A DNA stretch of 64,000 nucleotides from Viola odorata (GCA_963691705.1 OY829543.1:46294564-46358563); one strand, 5' to 3'; positions 31,827 to 45,515 are shown, counted from the stretch's first letter. Notes: generated by a model not told the origin, from the sequence alone. Numbers and translations are program-made.

Positions 31827-34800
31827 AGAAGTACTGTTCTGGGACAGATTTTTATAGGGTTTTTGATGAGCTGAAACTTTTTGGTATGAATCAAGGAGCT
31901 GAAAAGTTTTGGTATGAATCAAGGATCTAGCTCAAGTAGAAAGATGGAGTGATACTTGAAGATGGAAAGGATTTAAACAACAATAAATACTTGGATTAAA
32001 CTTGATATTTTTGTTTCTAATTAATTTAGCTTTGTATTATTGTATATTGAAATTTCTAAGCTATTTAAGACGTCAATGGTTGTTTCTCAAATATTTTTCG
32101 TAATTATGTGGTACTTGAAATGCAATCTGAGGTTGAAATGAATTTTAGATCCAGAAAAAGTGATGAAGACGAACAATGGTTTCTTTGGTTTCTTACTCGA
32201 GTGGTTGTATATGGATATATCTTGTTCCATGTCTTCAGGTTCATGAAGAGAAAAGTGCCAAGCCTTCTTGGTTTTGGTCCTTTCAGGAGAGATCCAAACT
32301 TAGAGAAGTTGAAGCGAGTGGTATAACTGAGAATATGCTCTATTATTATTATTATTATTCTTTCATTAGTTCTTTTAGTTTTGAAACTCTTATATTCTGT
32401 CTGTGCAAGTATAAGTGTTGTGTAAACCATAAGGTGAGAGTTCTTCTTCCAAAGGTCATTTGTCACCTGCTGATAACTACCATGGATATGGAGAACTTCT
32501 ATCTGTTGTATATTGGTTGTAACAGTGAGCAAGTGCTGGAATCAATTATTGTATTATTTTTCCTTGTAGAGAACCTATGTTAACTACAAGGTGAAGAAAG
32601 GCTGGTGTGGACCCCATTAAAACTGCCTTTGATGGAATGAAGGTGCATTCCTTATTAATCTAGTAAACTAAAAAAATGAGTAGCAAAAGTTTCTGAAAAT
32701 CTTGTTTGGCTTCTAGAGAGTGAAGAATCCTCCTATACCGTAGACGAACTTTGCTAGTATTGACTCTATGAGAGAGGAAATCAATGAAGTAGTAGCATTT
32801 CTACAAAATCCTGGTGCATTCCAAGAAATGGGCGCACCCCGGGTATGTTATTCTCTTGATATTATCACCTTTGGTTTTCTAGTTTTTGTGCTATTGTTAG
32901 CACTTAGCAAATCTGTGATTCTTTTTCTTGTACTTAAAATTGCTTTTGATTGGTGTTTAAAGTTAAGGTATATTCTTTTTAAAAGAAAATTAAGCAATAA
33001 TGCAAGAAGGTAAAAGTAATGATGATACCTGAATTGAAATGAAATCCATTATGTTTTTGTACATGTTGATTGTTCTTGTAGATGTTGCTTCTACTCCCAG
33101 GTTGGTAGGTTTTGGTGCAGAATACCATAATGAACTTTTACTTGTTTCTTTGGGCATTTTAGGATATTATTGATAAATTTCTCAAGATCTTATCATTCAA
33201 TGCCATTTCTAGGCGCCTGTCAACATCTTCGTGGAAGATTTTGACCTCTTTGCTGGTGTCCGTGGCAAGTTTATTCATACTAAAAAGCTAGATCATGAGG
33301 TTTTCATCAATCAACTGCTAGTGGAAGTCGATGGGTGATTCCTGGTTCTTCTTCCGTTAAATGTTCCTAGGCATTTTTTGAAGACTAAAATTCCTCAGCT
33401 GTGCTGTGTTGCTGGAACCTTATTACATTGGGAACATACATTATATTTTTTATGGGGTTGTTTTGATGGCAACAACTAGAAATATTAAACAAATTGATGA
33501 CGCTTTACAACAGCCTGGTCGCATGGACAGAGTCTTTTATCTTCAGCAACCAACTCAAGCAGAAAGGGAAAAGATTTTGCACATCGCTGCAGAAGAAACC
33601 ATGGAGGAGGACCTCATTGAGTTTGTGGACTGGAAAAAGGTGTCCTATTTTCTTGTGCGCATAAAGAGCAACCATGATATATAGTTGCTGAATTTGCGTA
33701 TATGGTTGTCGTTGGTTATTTTTCATTTTGGTACAGTTCTCTACTGTCCATTCAAACAGCATTTTCCATCATAAGCCTTCAAATGGGCAGACATACTTGC
33801 GTTTACCGTCTTAACTCTCTCTCTCTCTCTCTTTTGTGTTGATATTTTGGATTATAGCCTGTGCTTCCAACTTTGCAGGGAGTGCCACTGAGTCACATGC
33901 CTGTTGGTTACGTAGTTCAACTGTGCTTAAGCTAGAGGTGTTTTATTTGTACTTGGCCCTGTCAAAGTTGTTCCACGAGAAGTAATCGCTTCTATGGTGT
34001 GGGTTTTTTTTCACATGAAAAATAGCCTATCCGTTGCTTCTCATCACTAACTACTATTTCAAGAAACCAGTTTGATGGATTATTTGGTAGATTTCTAGCG
34101 TTTGTGCATCTGTGAACATATTTCTAGTGATTGTGCATGTTTTTATACATTTCACATTTTTTTAGTGACCTTCTCTTAATAAACCAACCTTTCCATTTTT
34201 TAGGTTGCTGAGAAGACCTGTTTTACGACCCATAGAATTAAAACTGGTTCCAGTTGCTTTGGAAGGTAGTGCCTTTAGGAGCAAAGTTCTCGACACAGAT
34301 GAACTTATGAGCTACTGTAGTTGGTTTGCGGTAAGAAATGAGTTTGCCAAAGTGCCTTACTCTCTAGTCTTCCATGCACACAAGCATACATATCATCATT
34401 TTCATCTGTCTTAATATATTGCAGTTTGGTTGAGTTTTGCCTATATTTTGTTAAATATAGCTCTATCATATGAGGAAAACTCTCACCATTCACTTTGTTC
34501 TACACTACAAAATTTCCTATCCTTAACTTACATAATGGCATCAAATGGTCTCCTCTTTTCATTTTTCTTGGCAATGGAATAGAACTTCTGAGTCCTCCAA
34601 TTGATGTAAGAAACTACCTTGCCTTTCAGATCATTGATAAATACTTTATTGGTTTTGTTTGCCATGCCTCTGCTTGTCAATTGTCATTTTACGCCATGTA
34701 TCTCTACCCCTATAGTCATAGAGTTACATTCATGTAGAAAGCATTGTCAATTTATCTTTTGTGGAAGTTCGTATTAATTGGATTTCTTTTGTGTAATAGT

Positions 34801-36909
34801 GGACAAGGGAGTCCAAATTTCCTCATGCTGTTTGGGCTGCTGGCCGTGGTCTTATTGCACTTCTATTACCCAATTTCGACGTCGTAGATAATTTATGGCT
34901 GGAGCCATGTTCTTGGCAGGTCAGTAATATCTTCTTTTGGCTAATTTGTGCTGATTTATGAGGATAGGACTAATTTCATATTTCCAATGCTTTCCTTGGT
35001 TTAATAACTCTGTCCATCCATTTTAGGCCAGATGAGAACAAAATATATTGATTTGGAAAATGAATTTTTAGATTTCATTATCATGTATTGCCTCTTCTTT
35101 CCTCCACGCGATGCAGGCTTAAGGAATGTTTTATGTATGTTGGAATCTGGTTCTAAATGCTAGTAAAGACCATGCATTTCAAGGTTACATACTGTAAAAT
35201 CATGTCCTTGTCCAGTGCGAATAATGCATTTGTGGACTATTACAGCTATTTAGCCATGTGTAACCAAATAGCATTATGGGAATATGGTCTATTAAACTTT
35301 TAGATGTTGTATAGTCCCAGAGACAACCCTGACTAACTTAAGCTAGGTTGCATTTTTGCTGTTTCTGTTATCCCCACCATCCTGGTTTGTGCCAGTAATT
35401 ACATTCTTATTACTATTATAAAGAGGCTCTAAAAATTAGAAACTTTTAGTCGCACCTTTAGATACTGATGTCATTCTCTTTTTTATGTGATAACTGGTTA
35501 TATTTTGGGTATTAACAACCAGAGAACCTATTAAGAACTTGACTTGCTCCATATGTAGGGAATTGAATGCACAAAGATCAGTAAGGCCAGAAATGAAAGT
35601 TCCCTGAATGGGAATTTGGAATTAAGATCATACCTCGAAAAGAAGCTCATATTTTGTTTCGGTTCCGATGTTGCATCCCAGCTACTGCTTCCATTTGGAG
35701 AAGAAAACTCTCTGTCCTCATCAGAACTAAAACAAGCTCAGGAGGTTGGTGTGATTCACGTGACAATGCATCACTCTTATTATAATTTGATAGGAGTATA
35801 TGCGCCAGTTAATATGTCTGCAATTTGCAGCAGATAGCTACACGGATGGTGATCCAATATGGGTGGGGGCCTGATGACAGTCCGGCAATTTACTATAGTA
35901 ACAATACGGTAATTCCTTGATCTCTTTGACCCAAAAGTTACTCAAGAAAAAGAAAACATTTTTTACCTTAATTACCATGGGGCTCGAGCTTTTTTACTGC
36001 ACAACTCGCAGAGGTCTGTTGTGCCACATAAAGAAATGTATTATGCGCGCACATACAGACACACTTGCTTAGTCATATGATTGGTCTTTACGGTGCTTAG
36101 AATAATCTGTGCCATGTCCAATGACTCACTTAGAGTTTCAATTTTCCATGTGTCTTAATCCTTCTTCCTTTTCTTACCTGGTTTAGGGTACATCTTTAAG
36201 CACGGGGAACAACCATGAATATGAGATGGCGGCCAAAGTTGAAAAGGTAGGTTTGCGTAGACAGAATTGGTTCATATAATATTTAGCCACATTATTTGAT
36301 GAAACTTATGTTCTTGATTCTTGTTATTACAGATGTATGATTTAGTGTATGTTAAAGCTAAACGAATGCTTCAGGAAAATCGCCCGAGCTCTTGAAAAGA
36401 CTGTTGAAGAATTACTTGAATTTGAGATCTTGACAGGCAAGGTATAAAGCTGACAGGCTAGAATCATTTGAACTGCCATTATTGCTATGGATTGCTTCTC
36501 AATGCAACTCTCACCTTTATTTTACCAGCTGTTATGTAATTTTCATTTCTGACATGCTGATTATTGTTGACGAATGATGAATGTTAGCATTTAGACTCCT
36601 TTTTTAATCTACTACTAAGGAGAAAATATTTGTTATCAAAATGAATTATTAAAAACAAGATGCTTAGGGTTGCTCCTGATAGCGTAAGTCAGGAGAGAGC
36701 TGCTTAGAGTGGTTGGCGAAAAAAACAAATGGTTTGGCCATGTCCAGTGACTACTGAAGACAATGAAGTTTTAGGCGAGAAAAGAGTTAGGGTTTGATTG
36801 AATTGCATAATCTATCCCAAATAACTGTCAAGTAGTCCAGGTTCTTGTATGTTTGTTTGGTTACTGAAGGCACCCTTATGAAACAAAATAGATTGTCACC
36901 CTGCCTTAG

Positions 36910-37924
36910 TGATACAATCGCTCCGATCGCATCGCGTACTCGAAGCCAACGCCAAAATCTCGTGGCATGTATGCTTCAACATTCACGCCGCGAAGAGGCT
37001 CACCCAAAGCCCAAGGACAAATGGAGCTTATGTATGCAAATCTAAGGACCAAAGGGGAGCCAACCTCCTTTCTAGCCCAGCCCAGCCCAACCCATCATCA
37101 AGCAGCAGCTGTCCTCCTTTCCAGCCCAGCCCATCAAGCAGCAAGCAACCCATCATCAAGCAGCAGCTTGGAAAGGACAACCCAGCCCATCAAGCAGCAG
37201 CAGCAGCCCACGCTCCTGCCCCAAGCGACGTCGTCCAGCATGATCCACGCTGCCTCCCAGCAGCGCCCACATGTCCTCCCAAGCAGCATCGCCCCCACGC
37301 CCACGCACGTCCGCACAACGTGGCCCACCAGCGCCTTCACCCGCAAGCTAGGCTCACTCGCCCATCAACCCACGCAATTCGACAAAAAAAAAAAAACATT
37401 TTCAAGCTTGGATTTTCCCAAACTATAAATAGATGCCTTCGTTCTCATTTAATACTCGTTTTTTGATCATTGATAAACACTCAATCTTGAAGCCAATTTT
37501 AGCTTAATTAATTCTTGTAATTTCTTGCTTTCTTTCCCTAAATTTCTTGTAAATTTTCGGCTTCAAACTAGCATTTCCATTGCAAGTTTGAGATCGATTA
37601 TTTTTCGAGTACATTCAATATAGAAAGGTTGCTCGTTCTAGTTAACGAGAGGGTTTTCTTGAATTTACTTGCTCATTTAATTTTTCATCTTTCACTTCTA
37701 AGATTCCCGATTCAAGAACCATTAATCTTGAATCAAAATTCCAAAAGTATTTCCTTAAAATTCCTACATTGTTCCATTACAATTTCCCGCTGCGCCTATC
37801 TCCTAAATCCATTCCAAAGTAATTGGTTTCCAAATTTGAACAAGAACGCCATAATCCTTCATTATCCGAGCCATCCCCAATCGAGACTAGTTCCTTGCAA
37901 ATTCAACATCGAAGGATCCTAACA
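36910..37924 (+). repeat. 5' LTR of the gypsy element
   Basis: 1015 bp with TATAAATA at 37424-37431. Similar along its whole length to 44546-45515 apart from a few short indels in the proline/glutamine-coding part. Followed at 37926 by TGGTAGCGGAGC, a possible primer site resembling but not equal to the usual TGGTATCAGAGC. Confidence 0.92.
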
Positions 37925-38596
37925 CGTGGTAGCGGAGCTCGACTGTCTCGAAGGTTGGTAAACATTCAAAATTGCTCTAATCAATTCCTTTTCAATTTTC
38001 CGAAATTCATTAACCATTGTATAAATTTTGCCACTAACGCAAATTTTATTTTCTTTGCTATTTATTTGCGATCTGAGCGTCCCGTCACTTGTGATAAAAA
38101 AATAAATATATTTTGTATATATATAAATATATAAAAAAAATAAAAAATCAAAGATTGACACAAGTCAAAAGCAAGGGGCAAGATCGCTAGGTAAGCTTTT
38201 CAATACTTGACGTGAGTTTAAATTGGACGAGTAAAGCTTTTCTTTCGGCTTCTTAAACAACAACCCTTTTGCGCCATTCTTCATTCGAGTCTTTGTAAGT
38301 TTTCCATTATTGATTCCACATCTTTTCTACTCCAAATTAAGGTAAGTGCACAACTTCACTTTGCCCGTGTTATTTACCTTAATTTTCCATACCTTCTTTG
38401 TGTACCGAGTTTTCATTGTATGTCACCAAATTGCTCATCATTCTTTGAGTCGTTAAACTAAAATTGGCATTAATTTTTATTTTTGTGTGATTTTGGTGAG
38501 AACAATCAAGAGAAGAGTGTAAACACGTGAGGGAGGGTACTAACAAACACCTTTTAGTTCTCTTTTGTGTTTATTTTCTTTGTGCAGGTACACACC
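37925..38596 (+). other. Untranslated leader of the gypsy element
   Basis: About 670 bases between LTR and gag ATG; A/T-rich with a poly-A/TATA stretch around 38097-38150 and a pyrimidine tract plus tttgtgcag just before the gag ATG that looks like a 3' splice site. No coding frame. Confidence 0.5.
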
Positions 38597-40115
38597 ATGT
38601 CCAACGACCCTACCATTACCGAAGAACATTCGGAAGTACCACCCCCACCGCCCGATCCAAACATGAGCCACATTAGCTCCATATTGGAGAAAATGATGGC
38701 TAGGCTCGAGGCCATTGAAACTCGACAAGCCCAAACACCCCCACCACTACAAACACCACTACTACAAAGAACCCCTACATTTCCCCACTTCCAACAAAGA
38801 ACCCGATCCACCGATCCAAGAAATCAACTCCTATATAGTCCTCCCTTCAATAGCAACACCGAAGGTGTCTATGCCCATACTGATAGTAGCGACAACGAGA
38901 AGGATCGCCAATCACGTAACCGCCCATCCCCTAACATGCCCCAAACATCTCATCCACTAACTCCACCCTTCCTAAACCGAACTCGAAACAACACGTCTAA
39001 CCGAGGGCCTGACATTCCACTCCACCGAGCAAATTCCTATGTGCCACCACCATACCACCCATTCGTGTCCGATCCGACCCTCCCTCGGTCACATATTCCA
39101 TCACGTCAAACTCCTTTCTTTGACGCACCACGACACGAACCTCTAAGGGAGGCTCGAAGGGCACCTCGACATGAGGAACGGTATGACAATCCCTCCAGTA
39201 TTAAATTATTTCTTCCATCCTTTGAGGGTAAAGATGACCCTGATGTTTATTATGAATGGGAAAGTAAGATGGAAAGGATATTTGCATGTTACACTTACTC
39301 GGAAGAAAAGAAGTGTCGTTTGGCTGTTGTTGAGTTCACAGGTTTGGCCATACAATGGTGGGAGAGAGTCCTGGTCAATCGAAGATTGGACGGTGAACCG
39401 CCAATAATGACTTGGACTGAACTGGTGGAGGAGATGTGGCGACGGTTTGTGCCGGTCTACTACCTCCGAGATTTACATCAGAAACTCCAACGATTGTATC
39501 AAGGAAGTAAAAGTGTCACGGAGTTTTACCATGAGATGTTGTCCATGTTGACACGATTGGATGTACGAGAGAGTAGTGAGGCAACCATGGCCCGATTTCT
39601 TGGTGGTCTTCGCAAGGAAATCTCCCAACAGTTGGACTTCCTTACCTACAATACACTCGAGGAGATGTATCACCTAACCCTTAAACTAGAACGCCAAGTA
39701 AGCTCTAAATCCCGAAACTTTGTCAATACCACTTCTTCTTCTACTCCACACTCTGTGACCAATACCAAAAAGCCTTGGCAAACAAACACCTCTAAACCGA
39801 GCTACACCAAACCAACTGACTCCCGACCAAACTACACCAACCCACCCGACCCCAAGACACCTCCAAAATACCAACCCCAAACACAACCCAAAGGACTCCA
39901 AGCCGATCCATTGAGTGCTTCAAATACGGCGGTAAAGGACACATGAGGGCCGAGTGTCCAAACCGTCGCATCATCTTGGTCCGAGAAGGAGGGGAGATAG
40001 TAAGTGAAGACGAGGAATCTGAGAGGGAAGAAGAAGCCGAATTTGAGGAAGAAGACGAGTATGCCCCTTTAGAGATTCCCCGAAGTCTGGTTGTCCGACG
40101 GACTTTGAGTATGTA
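38597..40115 (+). pseudogene. gag of the gypsy element
   Basis: ATG 38597. Proline-rich N-terminus, then the gag core (YYEWESKMERIFACYTYSEE; FTGLAIQWWERVL; ATMARFLGGLRKEISQQLDF). After about 39900 the frame must shift by one base to reach the zinc knuckle CFKYGGKGHMRAEC, where the second Cys of CCHC is Tyr. An acidic segment follows, and a TAA near 40114 interrupts the passage into pol. Gag would bind RNA and form particles; this copy has lost its knuckle and its continuity. Confidence 0.85.
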
Positions 40116-40137
40116 AGCCCGAGCAGATGATGAGGTC

Positions 40138-41991
40138 TTGGAACAGGGAGAGAACTTGTTCCATACAAGGGGTGTAGCTGATGGGATGGTCATGTCGATC
40201 ATCATTGATAGTGGGAGCTGTGCTGATGTGGCTAGCACCTTGCTAGTTCATTCGCTTGGACTATCGACGACCAAGCACCCACACCCTTACGTGTTGAACT
40301 GGTTCAACGATGGAAGTTCGATCAAGGTAGTCAAACAAGTAAGAGTCAAGTTTCAGATTGGAGAGTACATGGACGAACGAGTGTGTGACGTCGCTCCCAT
40401 GCAAGCCAGCCACCTTCTGCTTGGCCGACCGTGGCAGTTTGATCGCCACGTCATTCATAACGGTTTCCACAACACCTACCGGCTCACTCACGACGACCAC
40501 AAATTCATGATTCCCCCACTCGCACCTAGTCAGGTATACGAAGACCAAATCAAGCTTGAAAAAATGAGTGCGGTCTTTGATATTTCAATTTCTTTACTTA
40601 AAAAAGAGGAAAAAAGTGGAGTGAAAAATGTAAGCGGTGAGAGCATTCAAAATAGCCCGCAAGAAAAAAGTGAGCTTGCGAAAAGAGGAGAGAAAAAGGA
40701 AGGAAAGAGTGGAAACACACGGCTAGAAAAAAATGAGCTAGCTAGCGAGGTTCCGAGGGGAACGAGAGAAGAGAGAAAAGTGAGTCTCATGGGAAGATCT
40801 CAGGATGTGAGGCGTGCGCTTGTTGCTCAAAAACCCATTATTTTTCTCCGTTTCTGTGCCTTGAGTGCGGAAACATCTAACACTAACCCCGTTTCCTCTT
40901 CTCCTACTTTTGTGTCTTTGATGGCAGATTTTCAAGACGTGTTTCCTGACGAGTTACCCGAAGGGCTACCACCTATCCGAGGGATCGAGAACAAGATCGA
41001 TTTGATCCCCGGTGCGCCTATGCCTAACCGCCCAGCTTATTGGTGTAATCCGATGGAAACCAAGGAGTTGGAGACTCAAGTCGAGGCGCTTCTCGCAAAA
41101 GGTTATGTCCGAGAAAGCCTTTCCCTGTGTGTCGTTCCAGTGATCCTCGTTCCAAAGAAAGACGGTTCGTGGCACATGTGCATGGATTGCCGAGCCGTCA
41201 ATAAGGTAACCATTAAATACTCGCACCCCATACCTAGACTTGATGATATGCTAGATGAACTCAGTCATGCTACAATATTTTCTAAAATTGATTTGGCTAG
41301 TGGATATCATCAAATCCGTATGCATGAAGGAGACCAATGGAAAACTTCTTTCAAAACTAAATTTGGTCTTTATGAATGGTTAGTTATGCCTTTCGGATTA
41401 GCAAATGCTCCTAGCACATTTATGCGTTTAATGAATCATGTGTTGCGTGACTTTATTGGTAAGTTTGTTGTTGTTTATTTCGATGACATCTTGATATATA
41501 GTTCCTCGCATGATTCCCATTTTGAGCATTTACGACTTGTATTCCTAACCCTTCGCGAGCATAAGCTTTATGCTAAACTCGCGAAGTGCGAGTTTTGTTT
41601 GGACGAAGTCCACTTTCTTGGCTTTCTTGTAGGTGCTGAAGAACTCAAAGTTGATCAAGCCAAGATCAAGGCGATTGCGGATTGGCCAACTCCGCAAAAT
41701 ATGAACGAGGTGCGCTCATTCCATGGTTTGGCCGGTTTCTATCGACGGTTCGTGAAGGATTTCTCAACGATTGTCGCGCCCCTCAACGCACTCACCAAGA
41801 AGGACGTTCCGTTCGTATGGGGGCCCGAGCAAGATGAGGCCTTCAAGACCCTTAAGGAATGCCTTGTGTCCAGCCCGGTTCTCGCCCTACCCGACTTTGA
41901 CAAGACGTTAGAGGTCCAATGCGATGCCAGTGGAGTCGGGATTGGAGCGGTGTTATTACAAGGAGGTCGACCGATAAGCTTATTTCAGTGA
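40138..41991 (+). pseudogene. Protease and reverse transcriptase of the gypsy element
   Basis: A 617-codon frame. The aspartic protease motif IIDSGSCADVAS is at about residues 21-32, with LLLGRPWQFDR as its partner. A lysine/glutamate-rich linker follows (140-230). RT runs from about 330 with KIDLASGYHQIRM, MPFGLANAPSTFMR and catalytic YFDDILIYS (about 447-455). The start of RNase H (CDASGVGIGAVLLQGGRPI) is cut by a frameshift at about 41975, after which RNase H continues at 42027. All catalytic motifs up to the break are present. Confidence 0.88.
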
Positions 41992-42026
41992 GAAGCTGAA
42001 GGACGCCCAGCTCAATTACTGTACAT

Positions 42027-43251
42027 ATGATCGGGAACTATACGCTCTATATTCGAACCCTCACTGTTTGGGAGCACTACCTCGTCCTGAAGGAGTTCGT
42101 TGTTCACACCGACCATCTATCCCTTCGCTACCTCAAAGGACAAGGTAAGTTGAATCGTCGCCATGCTGTTTGGCTAGAGTTCATTGAGCGATTCCCATAT
42201 GTGATCAAATATCTGAAAGGAAAGGAGAACACAGTCGCCGACACCCTTTCCCGAAGGTATACACTCATTACTACTTTGCAATCTAAATTATTGGGATTTT
42301 CGCATATCATTGAAATGTATGAAAATGATGATGATTTTCATGTGGCGTATGATGCATGCTTAAATGGACCTTTTGAAAACTACTCTTTGCATGATAGATT
42401 CCTGTTTTGTAAAAGTCGTTTGTGTGTGCCTAACTGTAGCATGCGTGAGCTTCTCATTAAAGAGGCTCACGGTGGTGGACTTAGCAGTCACTTCGGTATT
42501 AACAAAACTTTGAATACTTTAAAAGAACATTTTTATTGGCCGCGTATGCGCCCTATGATAACTCGAATTGTTAATGCATGCGTTGAATGCCATCGTGCTA
42601 AGTCTACATCTCACGATCATGGTCGTTACATGCCATTGCATGTTGCTTCGCACCCTTGGTACGATATTTCCATGGATTTTGTACTAGGATTGCCTAGAAC
42701 TAGTAATGGAAAATATGCTATCTTTGTTATTGTTGATCGATTTTCTAAAATGGCACATTTTATTCCTTGTAAATCCACTGCTGATGCTTCTCATGTAGCT
42801 AACCTATTTTTCCGAGAGGTTGTCCGCCTCCACGACATGCCACAAACAATTGTAAGTGATAGAGACTCAAAATTTTTGAGTCATTTTTGGCGTGTCCTGT
42901 GGGCCAAGTTGGGGACCAAGCTATTGTTTTCCACATCCTACCACCCCCAAACGGATGGCCAGACGGAGGTAGTCAATCGCACTCTTGGTAACTTGCTTCG
43001 AATCATGGTACTGAAATACTCTAAGAATTGGGATCAATGTCTTCCTTTTGTGGAGTTTGCATATAATCGTGTCATGCATTCTGCCACCTTATTTTCTCCA
43101 TTTGAGCTCGTCTATGGGTTCAATCCACTTACCCCCATGGACTTGCTCTCTTTACCTGTTTCTCATGTAACCAGCTTAGATGGAGAAGAAATAGCGGCCA
43201 CAGTCAAGGAGCTACATGCTAAGGCCAAGCAAAGGATGCAAAACTTAAACG
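42027..43251 (+). pseudogene. RNase H end and integrase of the gypsy element, split by a hAT
   Basis: Begins in RNase H ([31 protein letters not shown]). The integrase HHCC zinc domain follows ([10 protein letters not shown]...CVECHRAKS), then the core with Asp (MDFVLGLPR), Asp ([13 protein letters not shown]) and Glu ([14 protein letters not shown]), and the family box [16 protein letters not shown]. The frame is open to the hAT at 43252; the extra codons beyond that point belong to the transposon. The gene resumes at 44248. Confidence 0.88.
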
Positions 43252-44239
43252 TAGAGGTGTCAATTCGGGTCTGCGGGCCGGACCCGACCCGGACCCGACC
43301 AGACCCGAGACACCCGGGTCGGGACCAGTCCCGGTCCCGACAAAAAATGGGACCAAAAATTGGTCCCGGTCCCGGCCCGACGGGTCCGGGACCAGACCCG
43401 GAAGCTACCTTTTTTTTTTCAATTATTTACTTAACTCCTTCTTCTGTTTTCTTTTCCTTTCTTTTCCTTTTTGTTTAAGATCATTATGTAAAGCTAAAGG
43501 TTCAATTCCCTTGATCCAAACTACAAATCAAGTCAGTAAAGCAATAAGCAAGAAATGTTGCAGATTCAAAAAAGAAGCAACAATCAATAACCCACCAAAA
43601 GACACCTAAAAAGATTAGAATGCAGAGAAAAGGAAAGAAAGATCAGAAGGGAAGTTGGTGCTGCGAAGATCTGCCAGCAGATCAGTAACCAAGTGAAGGA
43701 AACTAAAATCCAAGCTAGAAAGCACCGAGACTCACCGATATATAACTTTGACCGAGTTAACTAGAAGAAACATCAAAAACTACGAGATGGGCATCTAAGC
43801 TTTCACTTTGAGAAACAGCCCACACCCAGAAAGGAGATGAAAAAGTTAAGAGGCTATTTGGAGCTTGCGGCCGCGGCGGCGGTTCAGGAGGCAGGTGAGA
43901 GCACAAGGTATTGCCGGGGTTTTGGTGTGGAGGAGGAGGTGTGGTTCTATATTTTGTTAGTGCTTGCCCAAAATCAGTCGAAGAAGAAAAGAAATAGAGG
44001 TGTGCTGCGCAGAAGAAAAGAATAATGAAGAAGGGAAAGAAAATTAGGTTAAGTGAATTTTCCGGGTCTCGGGTCAGTCCCGAGACCAGACGGGTCTGGC
44101 CCGGATGGACCCGGGATTTTCCGGGTCGGGACCAGACCCGGTCCCGACTTAAAATGGGACCAGAAATTGGTCCCGGACCCGGCCCGAATTCCCGGCTCCG
44201 GGTCGGGACCGCGGGTCTGGTCCCAAATTGACACCTCTA
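43252..44239. mobile_element. Second non-autonomous hAT transposon
   Basis: 988 bp with a perfect 8-bp duplication CTTAAACG (43244-43251 and 44240-44247). Inverted ends TAGAGGTGTCAATTCGGG and TAGAGGTGTCAATTTGGG. Sub-terminal GGGTCCGG/CCGGACCC repeats on both sides, as in the first hAT. No transposase frame. The perfect duplication suggests a recent insertion. Confidence 0.92.
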
Positions 44240-44247
44240 CTTAAACG

Positions 44248-44891
44248 CCAAACTCGAGGAGAAGCGCAATGCAGGCAAACGAGTCAAATCCTTTGAAGTT
44301 GGAGATTGGGTTTGGGTGCATCTACGCAAGGAGCGTTTCCCTCACCTTCGGAAGTCTAAATTGAACCATAAAAGGGCTGGTCCTTTCCTTATTATTAATA
44401 AGATTAACGATAATGCTTATGTTTTAGACATTCCTACATCTTTTGCTATTTCCTCTCCATATTTATTAGAGGATTCAGATGACGAGGACCCTGAGGACGT
44501 GCAAGCTTTGGATTCGAGGTCGAATCCACTCGAAGGGGGAGGGGATGATACGATCGCTCTGATCGCATCGCGTACTCGAAGCCAACGCCAAAATCTCATG
44601 GCATGTATGCTTCAACATTTACGCCGCGAAGAGGCTCACCCAAAGCCCAAGGACCAATGGAGCTTATGTATGCAAATCCAAGGACCAAAGGGGAGCCAAC
44701 CTCCTTTCCAGCCCAGCCCATCATCAAGCAGCAGTTGTCCTCCTTTCCAGCCCAGCCCATCAAGCAGCAACTTGGAAAGGACAACCCAGCCCATCAAGCA
44801 GCAGCAGCAACCCACGCTCCTGCCCCCAAGCGACGTCGTCCAGCATTATCCACCCTGCCTCCCAGCAGCGCCCACGTGTCCTCCCAAGTAG
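44248..44891 (+). pseudogene. Integrase C-terminus running into the 3' LTR
   Basis: Continues the integrase C-terminal domain (VGDWVWVHLRKERFPHLRKS; GPFLIINKINDNAYVLDIP), an acidic spacer and NPLEGGGDDT. It crosses the LTR start at 44546 and stays open for about 115 codons of proline/serine/glutamine-rich sequence to a stop at 44889-44891. No chromodomain is seen. A C-terminus partly coded by the LTR is known from CRM elements. Confidence 0.8.
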
Positions 44892-45515
44892 CATCGCCCC
44901 CACGCCCAAGCACGTTCGCACGACGTGGCCCACCAGCAAGCTAGGCCCACTCGCCCATCAACCCACGCAATTCGGCAAAAAAAAAAGCATTTTCAAGCTT
45001 GGATTTTCCCAAGCTATAAATAGATGCCTCCGTTCTCATTTAATACTCGTTTTTTTATCATTGATAAACACTCAATCTTGAAGCCAATTTTAGCTTAATT
45101 AATTCTTGTAATTTCTTGCTTTCTTTCCCTAAATTTCTTGTAAATTTTCGGCTTCAAACTAGCATTTCCATTGCAAGTTTGAGATCGATTATTTTTCAAG
45201 TATATTCAATATAGAAAGGTTGCTCGTTCTAGTTAACGAGAGGGTTTTCTTGAATTTACTTGCTCATTTAATTTTTCATCTTTCACTTCTAAGATTCCCG
45301 ATTCAAGAACCATTAATCTTGAATCAAAACTCCAAAAGTATTTCCTTAAAATTCCTACATCGTTCCATTACAATTTCCCGCTGCGCCTATCTCCTAAATC
45401 CATTCCAAAGTAATTGGTTTCCAAATTTGAACAAAAATGCCATAATCCTTCATTATCCGAACCATCCCCAATCGAGATTAGTTCCTTGCAAATTCAACAT
45501 CGAAGGATCCTAACA
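44546..45515 (+). repeat. 3' LTR of the gypsy element
   Basis: 970 bp, preceded by the purine tract gaagggggagggga. TATAAATA at 45015-45022. Slightly shorter than the 5' LTR through small deletions in the CAG/CCA-rich part. Confidence 0.92.

Larger units (their letters stand above)
36910..45515 (+). mobile_element. Ty3/gypsy retrotransposon (CRM/Reina-like) in an FTSHI5 intron
   Basis: LTRs 36910-37924 and 44546-45515 both begin TGATAC and end CCTAACA. The 5-bp duplication CTTAG is perfect (36905-36909 and 45516-45520). Order gag, PR, RT, RNase H, integrase on +. Gag and pol resemble chromoviruses of the CRM/Reina kind, but no chromodomain is visible, and the integrase frame runs on into the 3' LTR, a trait known in CRM elements. 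Frame breaks in gag, pol and RNase H plus a hAT insertion make it non-autonomous. Confidence 0.92.

Noticed and set aside
33406..33684. Independent AAA-type gene
   Set aside because: It is one exon of the FTSHI5 pseudogene, flanked by matching exons on both sides.
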